A stretch of 64,000 nt of DNA from Spirometra erinaceieuropaei (taxonomy: Eukaryota; Platyhelminthes; Cestoda; Diphyllobothriidea; Diphyllobothriidae). Below are positions 41,721 to 54,139 of this stretch, piece after piece. The notes beneath the pieces were generated by a model. It searched no databases, was not told where the DNA came from, and worked only from the letters and a program-made list of their open reading frames with translations. The translations under genes and the position numbers were made by a program. Location: assembly GCA_902702965.1 (NCBI GenBank), contig CACRXP010000046.1, positions 1,290,249 through 1,354,248 of the forward strand, written 5' to 3'. Positions within the stretch are counted from its first letter, which is position 1. Every line of letters starts with the position of its first letter.

Positions 41721-44661
41721 GTGGGCAACCCAGAACTGGACGATGTAGCCCACTTCCCTCAGAAACAAACAGCCTTTCCCCTCAGACGTTTTGTTTTAAA
41801 TGCCAGATCCTTGCTTAATAAGATGCCTTTGCTTCAGACTCTGGTGTTCTTCCATTGTCCAGAGATTATTTTAGTAACTGAGACGTGGGCATCAACCTCA
41901 GTAGCTGACTCTGAATTCTCGCTTCTAGGCTGTAATTGCATTCGAAATGATCGCCAAGATAGCCTTGGTGGGGGGCAGTTGCGTATACGTTAAGCAAACA
42001 CTTACATTTTTGCCGCCTGACCTACCGCACTTGTCCGCACAAGTAGGCAGCTGCTGGCTCCATGTCGCACTAAAAATAAGTTCTCGTTACTCGTTGGCTG
42101 CGTCCATCGTCCTCCCAACGCCAATGACAATTTTGATCGTTTACTCTCACAGGCATTTCATGCTGCGGCCGACTCAAGCTTTAAGTATCAATTGGTTGCG
42201 GGTGACTTTAATCTTCCCGAAGTCCGCTGGTCTCCGCCTTCAGGCCCAAGAAGGTTCGAAGACTTTCTTGAGGCTGTAGATGTTGGGATGTGGAATCCCG
42301 AGGCTCAAGAATTTTGACCTTATTTTCTGTACAGGCTGCATGCCATCGTCGGTGTCATTCCTAGGCTTACTCGGGGGCTCACACCATGACATAGTTGTTT
42401 CAACGTTGGAATTCGAGATTGACAAAACGTTGTCCCCAAAGTATAGCTTTTTCCGCAATTTCCGATCAACTCGCTCAACCGAATTTTAAACACACCTTAA
42501 TTTCTACGACTGAAATGATTTCTTCCTTAGTTCGGATGTAATTGTTTGCACTGGAAAATCTGTACGAAATTTTATATCCGCTTATTTCTCGATTTGTTCT
42601 CGTAAGAAAATTATTAATATTGGGGATGAGGTTCTCCTACCCTTACCCTTTCGGCGCAGAGTGCGCAGGCTTTATCGTCGTTTCCATCTTCAAAACGATG
42701 TTTCTGTCCTGCCCTTGATTCGTGATATTTTTGAACGAGCTAAGAGACTGTCTGAAGATAAACAGCTATCCGAAGGGGTCCAGTGTACCGAAAACCATTC
42801 CTTAAATGTCTCGAAACGTTTCTCTAGAAAAATGCGAACACATAGAAAGAGGCAGCATCCCATCCTCCGAGACGCTCTCGGAAATCCCATAGTTAATGCC
42901 CCGTTAACCGCTGATAGCTTCAATGATTTCCTGTCCAAAACGTTTATTGAAGACTCGACCACTCCGCTTCCGACCATCCAGGCACTGACCGGGGCATTTC
43001 TAGAAACTATAACCTTCACTCTGTGGGATGTGACTGTTGCGATTCGGTGTTTTCGTCAATCTTATAGTCCAGGCCCTGATGGTGTCCCAGTAAGCATTTT
43101 AAAAGCCGATGCAAACATGATCTTCTTATCCCTCTTATGCAAGATATTTAATCTTGCTCTTGAAACTGAAACATATCATACCTTGTGGAAGGAATCACAC
43201 ATTCTGCCCATTCCTAAGCACGACACATCTACTGCATTTGATGACTTTCGGCCAATAAACACCCTCCCCGCAGTTTCGAAGATCTTAGAGACATTGATCA
43301 AGGATAAGATTATGTGTCACTTAACAGTGAATAACCTACTGAACGCTGCTCAGCATGGATTCCTCTAAGCTCGATCTTGTGACACCTGTCATCTCTCTTT
43401 CTTTGACTACGTTCTCCAAGCTAGGGACAATGGTTTCGCACTTTACACTGTATATTTCGATTTCACTAAGGCTTTTGACCGTGTTGACCATGTTCTTCAT
43501 CTCTTGAAATTGTCCTCTTTCGGAATAGGTGGCAAACTTTTAAATGTTATATCCTCTTATTTGGGCATTCGCACAAAACGAGTTAAGATTTCCAATACCA
43601 TCTCCAAACCCACACGTGTGAGGAGTGGAGTCATTCAGGGTAGTGCACTCGGCCCGCTTTTATTTTGCCTTTTCGTTAATTATGTACCCGATTTATTTCA
43701 GAATGGTAAGCCTTTCATGTATGCCGATAATCTTAAAGTTGCATATCGATATAAGCCGGAAGATCGTGATATCGTGCTTGAGCTCGTAAAGAGCGATCTA
43801 CAGGCTTTCGCCCTGTGGTGCCGCACATGGCGCCTTTCCCTTTCTTGTCATATGTGCTCAGTCATGGTGGTTGGCGACGACCACCATCCTTAACTAAATA
43901 TTGAAGGTCACTCCATAAATGTGCCCAGGGTTATAAATAATCTGGGCGCATCATACTCCAAGAGTCTCAATCTCTCGGAAAACCGTGTCTTGATAGTCTC
44001 CAAAGCACGCAGAACGACCGGGTTTATCCTCCGAAACTTTAAAACTAGGGACATCCGAATGCGCCTTTACAAAATGTACGTTAGAACTGGTCTGGAATAC
44101 CGTTCGTTTTTATTTAGCCTCATGCGTGCTTCTGAGCGGACCAAAATAGAATCAGTTCAACACTTTTTTACCAAGAGAATTTTAACCCCAGAACACCGAC
44201 ATTTGTCTTACCAAGAACATTGCCAGCTTACGGGCCTTGATCCTTTATGGTTCCGCAGATTACAAAAGGGACTATTTTTGCTATTTAAACTCTTATATAA
44301 TCACACATTTTACCCACTCACCGCTTTAAGACATCATATCCACCCACGACGTAACAGTCACCGTGAGGTCTTCTTATTTCTGCCTCTGGCACGTACTGTT
44401 AAATATCGTCGGTTCTATTCTGTAAATGCAATTGCTATTTGGAATAAACTACCAATGAGTGTGAAAACTCTGCAAAATTACCCTTATTTAAGAGAACTAT
44501 TAGTCAATTTCTGCATTCAGAAAAGCTTCCTCAAATTTTTGGTTCTGAATCCACTGATCGACTCTACCGTAGAGATGGCGTTTGTGGTCTCTGAACACTA
44601 CGGCCGGTCTCACCACCTGTTCCTCATCACCTCTACTTTGACTATCCCCAGCTTCATATAA
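41721..44661 (+). pseudogene. Element C ORF2 (EN-RT), broken
   Basis: EN: RFVLNARSLLNKMPLLQTLV and VTETWAS (frame to 41993), GGSCVYVKQTL one frame on, GDFNLPEVRW (about 42205) in a third frame, then LDLIF- and SHHD-like ends near 42300-42390. RT from 42661 in a single frame: YSPGPDGVPVSILKAD, FDDFRPINTLPAVSKILETL, a stop at 43366-43368, YFDFTKAFDRVDHV, SGVIQGSALGPLLFCLFVN, and the polymerase box read as YADN instead of YADD. A second stop at 43891-43893 precedes the C-terminal domain (RLYKMYVRTGLEYRSF, SVNAIAIWNKLPM). Catalytically dead. Confidence 0.87.
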
Positions 44662-44899
44662 GGAATTGACGTCCGATAATCTCCGATACCGTCCAACTCA
44701 CTCCCCCCTTCTTGACGGTCGAAAATCTACTGCCAGCAGTTTTATTTTTCTCCTGAACCCTCCAAATCATAAAAACCACCATCAGCTATATTTTTATTCT
44801 TCAGGTGCTTTTTTTAACTGCTGGTCGGATTTGTGTTTAATCGCTTCCCTTTAAAATGCTTGTAGACTAGGATTTAATAAATTAAATTAAATTAAACAT

Positions 44900-45730
44900 A
44901 GTTAGATACTAACAGTTTATTTAACTGTTTAATTGTAGACACTAGAGCATGGTGACCAGTCTATTTCTCTTGCATAATGCTACGTTTAAAAAGCGATCTC
45001 AGGTTAGGAAAACCTTACTTTATCAAAAAGCCGTTTATTTCATAGTCGCTATATATTTCTTCACTAATCATTGATGCGTCATTGGATCCAGGGATGATCC
45101 TGAAGACTTTGCTTGTTTATTTTGCAGATAATGCGAAGACAGAGTATGGGATTGAAAACCCGGCGCGTATTGTCCATTATATGCAAACTGACGTATTTTA
45201 AATTATAACAATTCGCTAAGGGTCGTGGCTTTTGTGATTTCCAATTGATGGGTTAACTCGGAACTCGAAGTCAGCACAGTGTGGGTTTCGGCAGAATGGC
45301 CAGCTGGTGAACTGATAGTCAAACTGTAACGTCGTCTCTCAGCAAAATCCCAACTCGCGCAGTTGCACACCTAAGACGCGAATTTCGCCGACCATTCCAT
45401 TTGCGCCCTTTTTTCGCTTCCAGTGTTCAATACTCAGTTATCACAACGGACCCACACGGGAGAAGAGGAGGAAGACCGGGCGGAAAAAATGCTCTGCAGG
45501 TCACCTTCCCGTAATCTGCCGTAAATGTAGGGAAAACGGCGAACATCGTTAGGGTGGGCATTCGAACAGTCGCCGTGTAACAAAGTGTCTGTTGAGTTCA
45601 TACAACAAGCAAAACCAAAAGGCTTACTAAAATTGTCAACCTAACCTCACCAATCTCCGGGCACAACCGCGAAATATAACGTCATTTTAGAGACACGCAA
45701 AGTACGAATGTCTAAACTCTAAGCGGGACC
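44900..45730. other. No recognised gene
   Basis: No coding or repeat signal was recognised. GC content rises from about 45400 into the possible TIR-bounded element that follows. Confidence 0.4.
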
Positions 45731-45736
45731 CGGTTA

Positions 45737-46972
45737 GATGGTAGTTGGTAGTCCTCCCGTTACCGAAAACTCCCAGCTACCTGTCTTACGGGACCGGTGG
45801 TAATAAGGGCTATACAGGTGGGGCAAATGAGTGGAGGCGTAAATGGCGCTTGCAGTGTATGCCTGAAATCGACAGAATGGACATGAGAACACGAGAGTCA
45901 AGCAGCCGCACGCAGGACGGCATAACGCAAGCGGGGTAAGACATTAATTCAAAAATATGTTTGGGCGGAAGAGAAAATCCGCAAATAATAGTTCATTGAC
46001 ACTGTGGTCACATTTAGGAGTAAAACTATGGCAGTAGTTGTGTGCTATACGTAAATGGCCTCCTTTCCTATGCCTGTTCAACTGACTTGGGTAATAGTAG
46101 GAGTGCAAATGGGATGAGGACGTATTCGCTAAGTAGGTGGTCCACCTACCTGGCTGAAACCTGACAAAGCGATTCCGCCCAAGTGCGGGACTGGAATAAG
46201 GGGTGGACTCGATAAAAAAAGCCGCAAACTACCCCCCCCCCAGTTGATCGCAAGGACGGTTTTGCCTGGCGTATGAGACGCCTTGCTGTTGTAGTCTTAA
46301 CCCAAGAATTAGTCAGCGCGCGATGTGGTAGGTGTAGTGCGCCCAGTTCAAACCCAACAGTGTCAAAGCGTCTGGTGAATGAGAGTGGGATCGCAGTGCA
46401 TTAAACTGGAAGTACAGGAAAGGATCGCTAACTGGCCATGGCGGTGTTAACAAGGCGTCCCAGTTTCCAGCCAAACCCCTGAGATCAAATACAACCAGGC
46501 TGTTCGTAAAGGCGTGGGATGTAGGGCAACAGTCTGTCAATACGACTGATGCAGTGGGTGGAGTATCAGTAGACACCCTATCTGCGCGCCGGTTGTCCTT
46601 TGGTACACGATAACGCCGGACTCTGCTGGAGGTCTGGAGTAGAAAGACCCAAGGACGCAGGCAAACCGACGAAACGAAGACCCGCGCCAATTAGCCTAGG
46701 ATAGTAATGAGACGAATGATGAATCATAATCCGCCCAGGATAAATCTATCGCTTTTTACTAAAGATTTCCATGTGGGGGTGCAATACAATGAATCTATAT
46801 AGACATTTTTGCAGCGCCTCATTCATGGGACGGTTAAAGGGAAGAAGAAAGTCACCCTGACAGGGCTTCTGCGCGTGCACTCCCAGACATAATGAGAACG
46901 TAATCACAGCTACTGAAATCGAGCCAGTAGGTACAATTGTAGAATCAGTGGGCAGGGCTACCAACTACCATC
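45737..46972. mobile_element. Possible TIR-bounded non-autonomous element (about 1.24 kb)
   Basis: GATGGTAGTTGGTAG at 45737-45751 is repeated exactly as its complement at 46958-46972, and the similarity extends imperfectly on both sides (CC..CCC inward, GGGACCCGG / GGTTCCCGGG outward). The interior is GC-richer than the surroundings and has small open frames on both strands (for example 46690-46313, minus, 125 codons) but no transposase motif that I recognise. A clear target duplication was not found. Confidence 0.4.
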
Positions 46973-46999
46973 CTGCCCGGGAACCCAAAACTAAAATCC

Positions 47000-47960
47000 T
47001 TTTTTGTCTTGCCACCTCAACTTTTTCAAAAGCCAGCCCAAACGCATATTTTACTCGTAGCACTCACTCCATTATTTATCCCAAGCTTTAACTCAAATGC
47101 TAACCATAACCCTGCCTGTGCATTTAAGGCTCCATTTTTCTAGAGCACTAAGTAGTTGACGGTTAAGCGTGCATATCGTGTGTTTTAATTAGTTAATGAT
47201 ATACAGTTATTAGATCTAGATATATCTTGTTTGAAGTATTTTGTGTTATATTAAAATGCGTATTTAGCCCCCTCACCGAGGGTCGTATGAGTACAAACGA
47301 CTGGATTTTTTGTTCAGTTCTTCTTGAAAACAATGGTTATTCGGTTTATCGAGGCTTGCAAAAGGGGCCACAGATCTCGATTTATGTAATGAGTAAATGA
47401 TTGAAAATATAAGAAATTCGTGTAGTGTAGCGCAAACATATTGGATACGATTTTGTGTCCGTGCATTCAGGTAAATTGCATGCCCCTATGCAAGGATCAT
47501 GACCTATGTTTGGACCAAGATAAGCACCCATGTTCACCTCAGAATATATATCAATTTTGTCCCTGTTATGATAATAAACATGCACAAAAACAAAAACCTT
47601 TATGAAAAATCAAACAGAAAATTATGATCCCCTTTGCTGGACGTCATTCCAAGATTTTGGTTAACGCGTTGAACTGAGCCTTTCCGTGATGGACTGGGTT
47701 TCACATTTTAGTTATTCTGGCCGCAGATTCTTTCAAGAGTAAATAATAAAATAACTGGACAAGGGTTTCATACTTGATCATAGTTACTCGTGGTGATCTT
47801 TAAAGATAATACAGCAGCCGTTAAAATTAACAAACGTGCTTAGCTAACGCGTGAAATCTTTCACAAGCTGACCTCACGGAAAATATAGCGGTCCGGGAAC
47901 ATTAATTTGATTAACCTTCGAACAGACAGTGGTATTGTCTGCGATCCATGGGCCTAGTAT
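47000..47960. other. No recognised gene (intergenic)
   Basis: AT-rich; only short, unconvincing open frames on both strands. Confidence 0.4.
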
Positions 47961-47967
47961 GCCCAAA

Positions 47968-48110
47968 ACGGTGGAGGGGAGCTCACGGATAGTTTCTACG
48001 GAACTCACTCGGGTCTTTGTGCCCTACGGGCTTTCTTACCAACAAAAGCAGCAGCCACACAGTGGCGCATGATACAGGCCGAATTAGTATTACCCACAAA
48101 GACATGGGAG
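47968..48110 (+). repeat. Dispersed repeat, copy 2 (partner at 28691-28830)
   Basis: Same orientation and landmarks as the copy at 28.7 kb, including the CAGCAGCC.CACAG.GGCGCATGAT core. Both edges grade into unrelated sequence. Confidence 0.7.
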
Positions 48111-48312
48111 ACTGGAATAGTCATTTCTGGTCTATTAACTATCGTTAGACAGACCTATTTCACCCCAAATTTTCTAACACCTGGAGCTTGATCCCTCGAC
48201 GTGTTTGTTAGAAATTCATTGCATTTAACCACTCAGCCAAGGTCACAAAATGCTAATGCGTTAGTTCGACGGTACATAAAAGAGATGTCGTCCTTACCAC
48301 ATAACGCGAAAG

Positions 48313-48609
48313 ATGTTCCTTGCCGGCAGTAGCCTTTTGCTGTGTCCTTATGGTTTTAATCTGTTTAGCAACAACAACTGCGCAGCATGGGTCTTAAAGT
48401 GTGACGCACAAACACTGAGCGAACATGCTGATCTAGCTACTGTCTGCATTGTAAGCCAGTGGATGGCGGACCACAATCTGTCCACAGTTAAAGCATCTCC
48501 CAACGAATTGCAGTTGCTAAAGCGACCGTTTTCAAAAAATAAAATTTGGCCAGAATACATTGGTTTTCATAGAGAAACGCAATTAATTACGTCTGGTGAT
48601 ACGACGTAA
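48313..48609 (+). CDS. Possible exon or small gene (98 codons), unidentified
   Basis: The open frame starts with a hydrophobic stretch (MFLAGSSLLLCPYGFNLFSN) and continues with protein-like sequence such as VSQWMADHNLSTVKASPNEL and KIWPEYIGFHRE. No splice signals were confidently placed and no domain was recognised. It is on the same strand as, and upstream of, the spliced model at 51.2-52.5 kb, but a link is speculative. Confidence 0.25.
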   Translation: MFLAGSSLLLCPYGFNLFSNNNCAAWVLKCDAQTLSEHADLATVCIVSQWMADHNLSTVKASPNELQLLKRPFSKNKIWPEYIGFHRETQLITSGDTT

Positions 48610-49489
48610 TATCTGCAGACTGCTTGTAGTGTTTCACTAGCACACAGTTTTAGTTATAAAACATCCACCTAGTGCACATTGTGGAACCATCATTTTTCCA
48701 ATGCTACTCTAAGTTATTTAAATGAGCACCTCAGATTATAATTTAGGGACGTCTGAACATTGCTGTCTAAGAGCAGGGAAACATTTTAGTGCAAACGAAA
48801 AGCCCGGATCTGTCAACATTTTTCTACCGATTCGGGACGCTTTTAAAAAGTAAAGCAGTAATTGAGGAAAATATCTAGTTTAACACGACCGATTACTGGA
48901 ATACCTCTATTGTTCAAGACAAGTCTTTAATAGGAAGAGATGCTAACTGCCGTCCACTCATCTAGTTCGAGCAGAAGTATTGCATTCATTGAAGTTATTT
49001 GGTCAGCGAGGTGGGAAAGATGTTTGTAGCTGCATTGATTTCGACTTCACGAGATGTTTGCAAATGTTATCTGGAATTATCCAGTTAACATGACAACCCG
49101 CTTTACCTGATCGCGTTCCTTTGTCCATTGTCGAAATAGCTCAAAAGCATTTGTTGTCGAGAATACAATCAAAGACGAATGCGTTCAAATAAGACTATGT
49201 GTCTTCGACATGTCCTGATCCTTAGAAAACGCAGAGGCATAAACACGCTGATAGGAATGCAGACGCGTTTTCAAAGAAACAACGTAATGAGGTCGTGCAG
49301 ACAGAGCAGTTGATCAGCTGAGGCCTAATGATCGTAATTACACACCTTGCAGACCATAAAATGTCTAAATTAAACCACACGATACCATGCTTTGACGTTA
49401 ATAGTCTTTTGGAGATATTCTGCAACAATTGTACAGAATTTTTCAGTTTTGTATCACAATTCTCCGTATCCTTATCGCATTTCATTCTT

Positions 49490-50069
49490 TTATCCGCGGA
49501 TGGTTGCAAAGATTTCATCGTCAAAGATGTACTGAACGAATAAATTATACAAAGAAAACTGTGCAATAGAAGCGAAAAGAAGAGTTTTAGGAAGTGGTCT
49601 ATTACAGTATCATTCGGCTGGTCGAAGCTGCTGTCAAACATCATGGAGGACCATTTAGACACGGTACTGAACATTTCAACGTAGCACTTCAGAATCTGTG
49701 ATTAATCCTCTAGAAATCGGTCAAAGATCTCCCAAACAATGTTAATAAATTAGGTACTTTGAGATTGTCCCAGACTTGCCGGTTCGTATCCTGCTTCTTG
49801 ATATGGACGATCATTGCGTGGTCCGGCCCGGAGCAGACACTACAGTTGCTGAAGTCAAAGGGCTTTACCACAGTCGACAGGAGATCATGTAGGACCCGTA
49901 GAATACGTTCATTGCGAATCAGCTTGACTGCTTCAAGCACAGTCAACATACGAGCGTTCAGGTCCCAGTAGAACGCGTTTTTGCAAAGTCGCATCAGAGC
50001 GTAGGGGTAAGCGTACGCGCTGATGACGATATGACCAGGGTCATTATTAATGGTCGATATCCGCAGCAG
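49490..50069 (-). CDS. 3' end of an unidentified minus-strand host gene (two exons)
   Basis: Exon 50069-49758 (104 codons) follows an acceptor (ATGCACTAG) and ends at a donor (AAA then GTACCT). Exon 49558-49490 follows TTCTATTGCACAG and ends in TAA. Both junctions are phase 0, and the 199-nt intron is GT-AG. The first exon reads like a conserved protein: NDPGHIVISAYAYPYALMRL, LNARMLTVLEAVKLIRNERI, LRVLHDLLSTVVKPFDFSNC and SVCSGPDHAMIVHIKKQ. Third codon positions are G/C-richer than the flanking DNA, another sign of coding. The second exon would add about 22 residues (FSLYNLFVQYIFDDEIFATI). Upstream exons were not found in the window. No family was recognised. Confidence 0.45.
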
Positions 50070-50099
50070 CTAGTGCATTAATCGTACGGTGTCAAAAAA

Positions 50100-51200
50100 C
50101 CAGCATCGCGCCGATCTTTTTTCAGGCAACCGCTCACGAAAGAGGAGTATCCGAAACCCAACTTCTACAGCTAACTCCTACCACGTAGTCGGCATATCGC
50201 AAAGAACAGCAATGTCCACTACATAGCCCGCTAGTTTTCGACCAGCGTGCGTCTACCTCGCCGTTGCCTTGCAATATTTCTACTTTACGAATGGTGGCCG
50301 ATTATTTTTTGACCAACAGTCTCGCTCTTTGTGCGTTGTTGCTAATAACATTTTGCATATTTAAAAGGCTTTAACTGTGAGAAATAAAAAGCCCTTATTG
50401 GATACTATATTGCAGAAGAGATGGTAAATAATCAATTTCATTAACATTTTGATGGATATTTAAGTTTAGCATGGACTTGCTAGTTGTCAATCAATAATAA
50501 TATTTACAAATGAGCTGGCACTCCCATAATTTCCAGTACTAAGTATACTTATAGGGTTCTTTTTCGCTCATCTAAGGGTACTTCTTAACACATTCACTAG
50601 ACCAATTTTTTCGCACCGTCTACAAACTAACTGCACAGATATCTACTAAAAATATACTCTGGCGTTTTGAGGTATTCACTAATCATGCTTTTCTAGGCAG
50701 GTCGTTCTGAATGCAGCCAGACATGGACGAAACTGTAAAACTCCAAGTCAAATTACACATTGCCGTACATTTAGTCAGAATCTGCCTAGAAGGAGAAGTA
50801 CGTTTGTACACTCAAGCATTTAGCAACCAGATTTTTTTCCACGAAACAGGCCAGCCAATTGGGAAAACTGCGTAAGGCATGCTCTGATGTGGCTCTTTCA
50901 GGCACGTCTTCAAAGTGCTAATTAAACGTGCGCTCATTCTTTATCCAATCAGGAGCATCAATCAAGCATTATTGAAACTGTGTACGTTGTATGATGAAAC
51001 ATTATCAAATTGTTAATGGTATTCAGAACAAATCATTTGTCGATCTTAAAACACGCCAATGATTGGACACCACGGCTAAATAAACAAATAATCTGTGGAT
51101 TTTAGCACACGCCTGCGACTAGACACAGCAAAGGATCATTTGGCACAGCCAGTCCGGAGTATTTTAATAGTTAACAACACAGATTTTCAAAGAGCTTTGC
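50100..51200. other. No recognised gene between two candidate host genes
   Basis: This would be the upstream or intronic part of the minus-strand gene ending at 49.49 kb and the promoter side of the plus-strand model starting at 51.20 kb. Only short open frames are present. Confidence 0.35.
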
Positions 51201-51203
51201 TGG

Positions 51204-52517
51204 ATGATGAGGAGTGTTGCCAAGTTTCCAGTTCTTTTATGCTTTGCGCAAATGCTTTTAGCGTGCAGACAGGCAAGCGTGAGTGACTTTCAAAAATCAC
51301 AGCATAGTTGTCTGTTTCCTGTGTATGCAAACCTCGATTTACGACAAACTTTGCGACATGCTGACGTACCCATAAATATCGCTGTATTTATAGAATCGTT
51401 AGACGTTTGAATATCAATAAACCTCTTTTGCGCGATTGACATATCCGAATACAATTTCGTTCAAATACGAATGCGATTTGTGTGTCTTAAATTATTTTAT
51501 GTGTTCTACATGACTCCTGTCAGAATATAAATGGGGTAAGGATGATATAGTGTGGGACAACACGTGTAGCGCACATATGTTTGTTTTTCCAGAAACTGTT
51601 TTTGACCAGTTAGACACATTTTGGTAGATCTCGGCATTTTTGTGACCTCCCAAATTTGTGTGGCTGAATTGAATAAGCAAAAAACGTTAGATCGGTTGTA
51701 CAGTTGTCTGCAGTTAAGAGATACGCTTTAGTTTACTGTAAGAGTTTACAGTTGAGGTAACTTTTATTAAGACCATTTTAAAATACTTTAAGTTTAGTTT
51801 TCAATACGTCCGCATAGAGCAATAATTCAATTGAAAATTGTACTCAGATCCCATTCAGCAATTTGCGACTGCCGAAATGGATTATTAATGTCCAAAGGAA
51901 TCGCAAATTTGAAAATTATTCGTTGACATATTTATGCAATACCTTTGTGCGATTAGGTGAGCATGAACAGAAATGAATTCCTTTGGCGAAGTTTCATCCC
52001 TCTGAGGGAACAGTTTAAATCGTTTCCATTTGATAAACGAGGGTTTTCTCTGCTTGTTGAGCTTGGAAGCTTTCAACGAGTGACCGGTTGTTATGTGTAT
52101 TATCATTCGGATTCATTGAGATTTTGCTGCCAAAATGCACTGCTTCCAGTTAATCTTTATTTGCTGCAGGTACGTTACGAACGCAATTCTTCTCATAAAT
52201 TGTAATGCTCTGTTAATGGGATCTGCGGTTTTGTTTTAAAATTAATTTTTTTTCACTAGCCCAAGATTTTGCTTAGAAATCCAGCTTTGATAGTAAAGCT
52301 CGGACATATGGCCGTGAGCTTTAACATCACTGGTTGGACTGACAGGCTTAAGCCTGCAAGGGACTGTTATGTTGACTACGTTTCCGCAACACGCCTCGGT
52401 GATGGAGAGTTTTACGACAACCGGTTCGCTCTCGTAATATTATTCAAGTCGAAGTTTGATGAATATTTGGCAGGTGCACTAAAGAAAATCAATTCAATGG
52501 TTCCAATTCCGTGTTAA
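51204..52517 (+). CDS. Three-exon model for a small secreted-type protein, unidentified
   Basis: Exon 1 (51204-51278) encodes MMRSVAKFPVLLCFAQMLLA plus five residues, a signal-peptide-like stretch, and ends at GTGAGT. Exon 2 (51957-52169) follows a GATTAG acceptor, encodes RRSFIPL-type sequence including GFSLLVELGSFQRVTGCYVY, and ends CAG/GTACGT, a consensus donor. Exon 3 (52260-52517) follows TTTTTTTTCACTAG and ends in TAA, with MAVSFNITGWTDRLKPARDC and LVILFKSKFDEYLAGALKKI. All junctions are phase 0. Introns are 678 and 90 nt; the total is about 181 residues. The exon 2-3 junction is the best supported; exon 1 is less certain. No family recognised. Confidence 0.4.
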
Positions 52518-52597
52518 CAAGGACGAAGAAAACGTCAGAAGACCAACCTAGTAAAACCATAATATAAGGGAAACTTTAAGAGCGTTTTTGTGTGATG

Positions 52598-52630
52598 GGT
52601 GGTGGTTTGTGATTTGTGGTTTGTGGTTTT
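52598..52630 (+). repeat. Short GTGGTTT-type tandem repeat
   Basis: Several imperfect GTGGTTT/GTGATTT units lie just downstream of the gene model at 52.5 kb. Confidence 0.7.
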
Positions 52631-53084
52631 TAAATATCCCCCAGGTATACCCACCTCTTTCTTTTTTACATACGTTTGATCATTCACTCGTTAAAAACGG
52701 AAAATTACCTTCACTAGTATTATGTACTGTTTTCCACTGCCACATTTATTTCAAGCACAACATGTTATAAGTTGAGAAATTACTCATCATGGTTTAACAA
52801 ATAAACTAAAAATATGAATGTATGTATAATGGAAGGGAAGTGAACGCACAGGATGTGATCGCTCCAGAACGACACATTGACGCGATATGATAGTTCAATC
52901 GTTGTACCTGACGACGTCGACTGCATGCTCCATAGCAGGTTTAGCGCGGGCGCAGTGACCTGAGCGTGGTATTTTTACAGTTACAATAGAGTAACGATTC
53001 ATCTAGCGCAATCTCTCCTCCCCCATTTGGGCGCGTTTTCAAGACAGAGGCAAGAAGACCGAAGTTTAGAAAGGTGCGGTAGGC

Positions 53085-53155
53085 TGACAAGGCCGGAGTC
53101 AAACCTTAGGCGTGCTGCTGCACTCGGCTTGTATTCCACTATGCCGGAGTGTCAT
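53085..53155 (-). repeat. tRNA-like head of a possible SINE
   Basis: On the minus strand CGGCATAGTGG (53146-53136) matches the A box except at the first base, and GGTTTGACTCC (53105-53095) matches the B box with one change. They are 30 nt apart, and GACA/TGTC flanks can pair. The 3' body would extend towards lower coordinates into GC-richer sequence (about 52900-53080). The plus-strand open frame 53027-53359 runs antisense through it, as ORF1 does in elements A and B, but it lacks the ORF1 coiled-coil motif. Confidence 0.45.
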
Positions 53156-53359
53156 GAAGACAATATTAGAAAGGAGCTCTTGCAACCTGACTCTCTCTAC
53201 ACCATTCGAAGACTCAACCCGCAAAACACACACGGTGGGCCGACTAAGATGTTCAATTCATCCCGTCAGTTCACAACTCTCCAAGTCATATTTTTTGGGC
53301 ACCGCAATGGCCTCGAGCGCGTCAGGCTGTTAATAGTGAAGAAAATACGCTGTCATTGA

Positions 53360-54130
53360 CCTCAATTGCTGTTGCTATTTGCAGGATCCAGTCTCTTTCC
53401 AAGTCGATCTTTTCTCAGGTGTGGAGAGTATGGGTGTAGGATATAACGAACTTATGAACTTGGTACCCCGAGCGAGTCTGCATCAATACGTATAAAACCT
53501 GTTTTGTCGCTTGATAATAAAAAAAGGTAATAACATAATTCAGTCGGTGCGAAAATCGTGTTTGTTGTTTAAAACAACATACACGAAAAAGACAACAAAA
53601 TTTGACTGCCGAAATTGTGAAACATGATGTGGCACCTATACGAAGTATAAGATGTTAACTCCCTGCATATGTACATATGAAAAACTCACAGTGTTGGGAT
53701 GTACTTTGAGTAAACAGGGCATATTCAGCATCTGAATAACATCCTCACACACAATAACTTTCTTAGCGCCAAATCCAAAGGCATGACCCCTACAGGACTT
53801 TTCAAAGTCCACGTTTATGACCGATTAAACATGTAATCAAATTTTGTCCGATAATATGCCTAGGGACTTAGTGTTAGTCTTTTGAAAGGAAGAAGTAAAA
53901 CATCGGCCGAAGATTTCAAATCACAGCAACTAACGGCACTGTCATCTTTGTCATGTGTTGCCTATAATTTTTGGTCGTAGGATACCATTGAGGTACATTA
54001 CTTACATTTAAATGACACGTAATCGTTAGTCTAGGTCACTGAGATTTACCTGACATTTCAATCTTTAGAGAAAATAGTCGGAATTTATTTCTGAAAATCC
54101 ACAAACAGCGCTATACGCGCTTTTGTTGCT
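53360..54130. other. No recognised gene (intergenic)
   Basis: AT-rich sequence with no open frame or repeat that I can support. Confidence 0.4.
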
Positions 54131-54139
54131 GTGTAGGTT

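Larger units (their letters stand above)
39802..44897 (+). mobile_element. Element C: family II CR1/Jockey-like LINE, full-length but decayed
   Basis: ORF1 (39802-41661) is followed by ORF2 (41721-44661), a 3' untranslated region and a tail of about five ATTAA units (44874-44897). Its protein order matches element D. ORF1 is split by a fold-back insertion (40292-40843). ORF2 carries several frameshifts in the EN part and two stops in the RT/C-terminal part. The 5' end is undefined but probably within a few hundred bases upstream of 39802. Confidence 0.87.

Noticed and set aside
46225..46243. Poly-C run as a regulatory or quadruplex site
   Set aside because: A single homopolymer run without spaced tracts; may be an assembly homopolymer effect.
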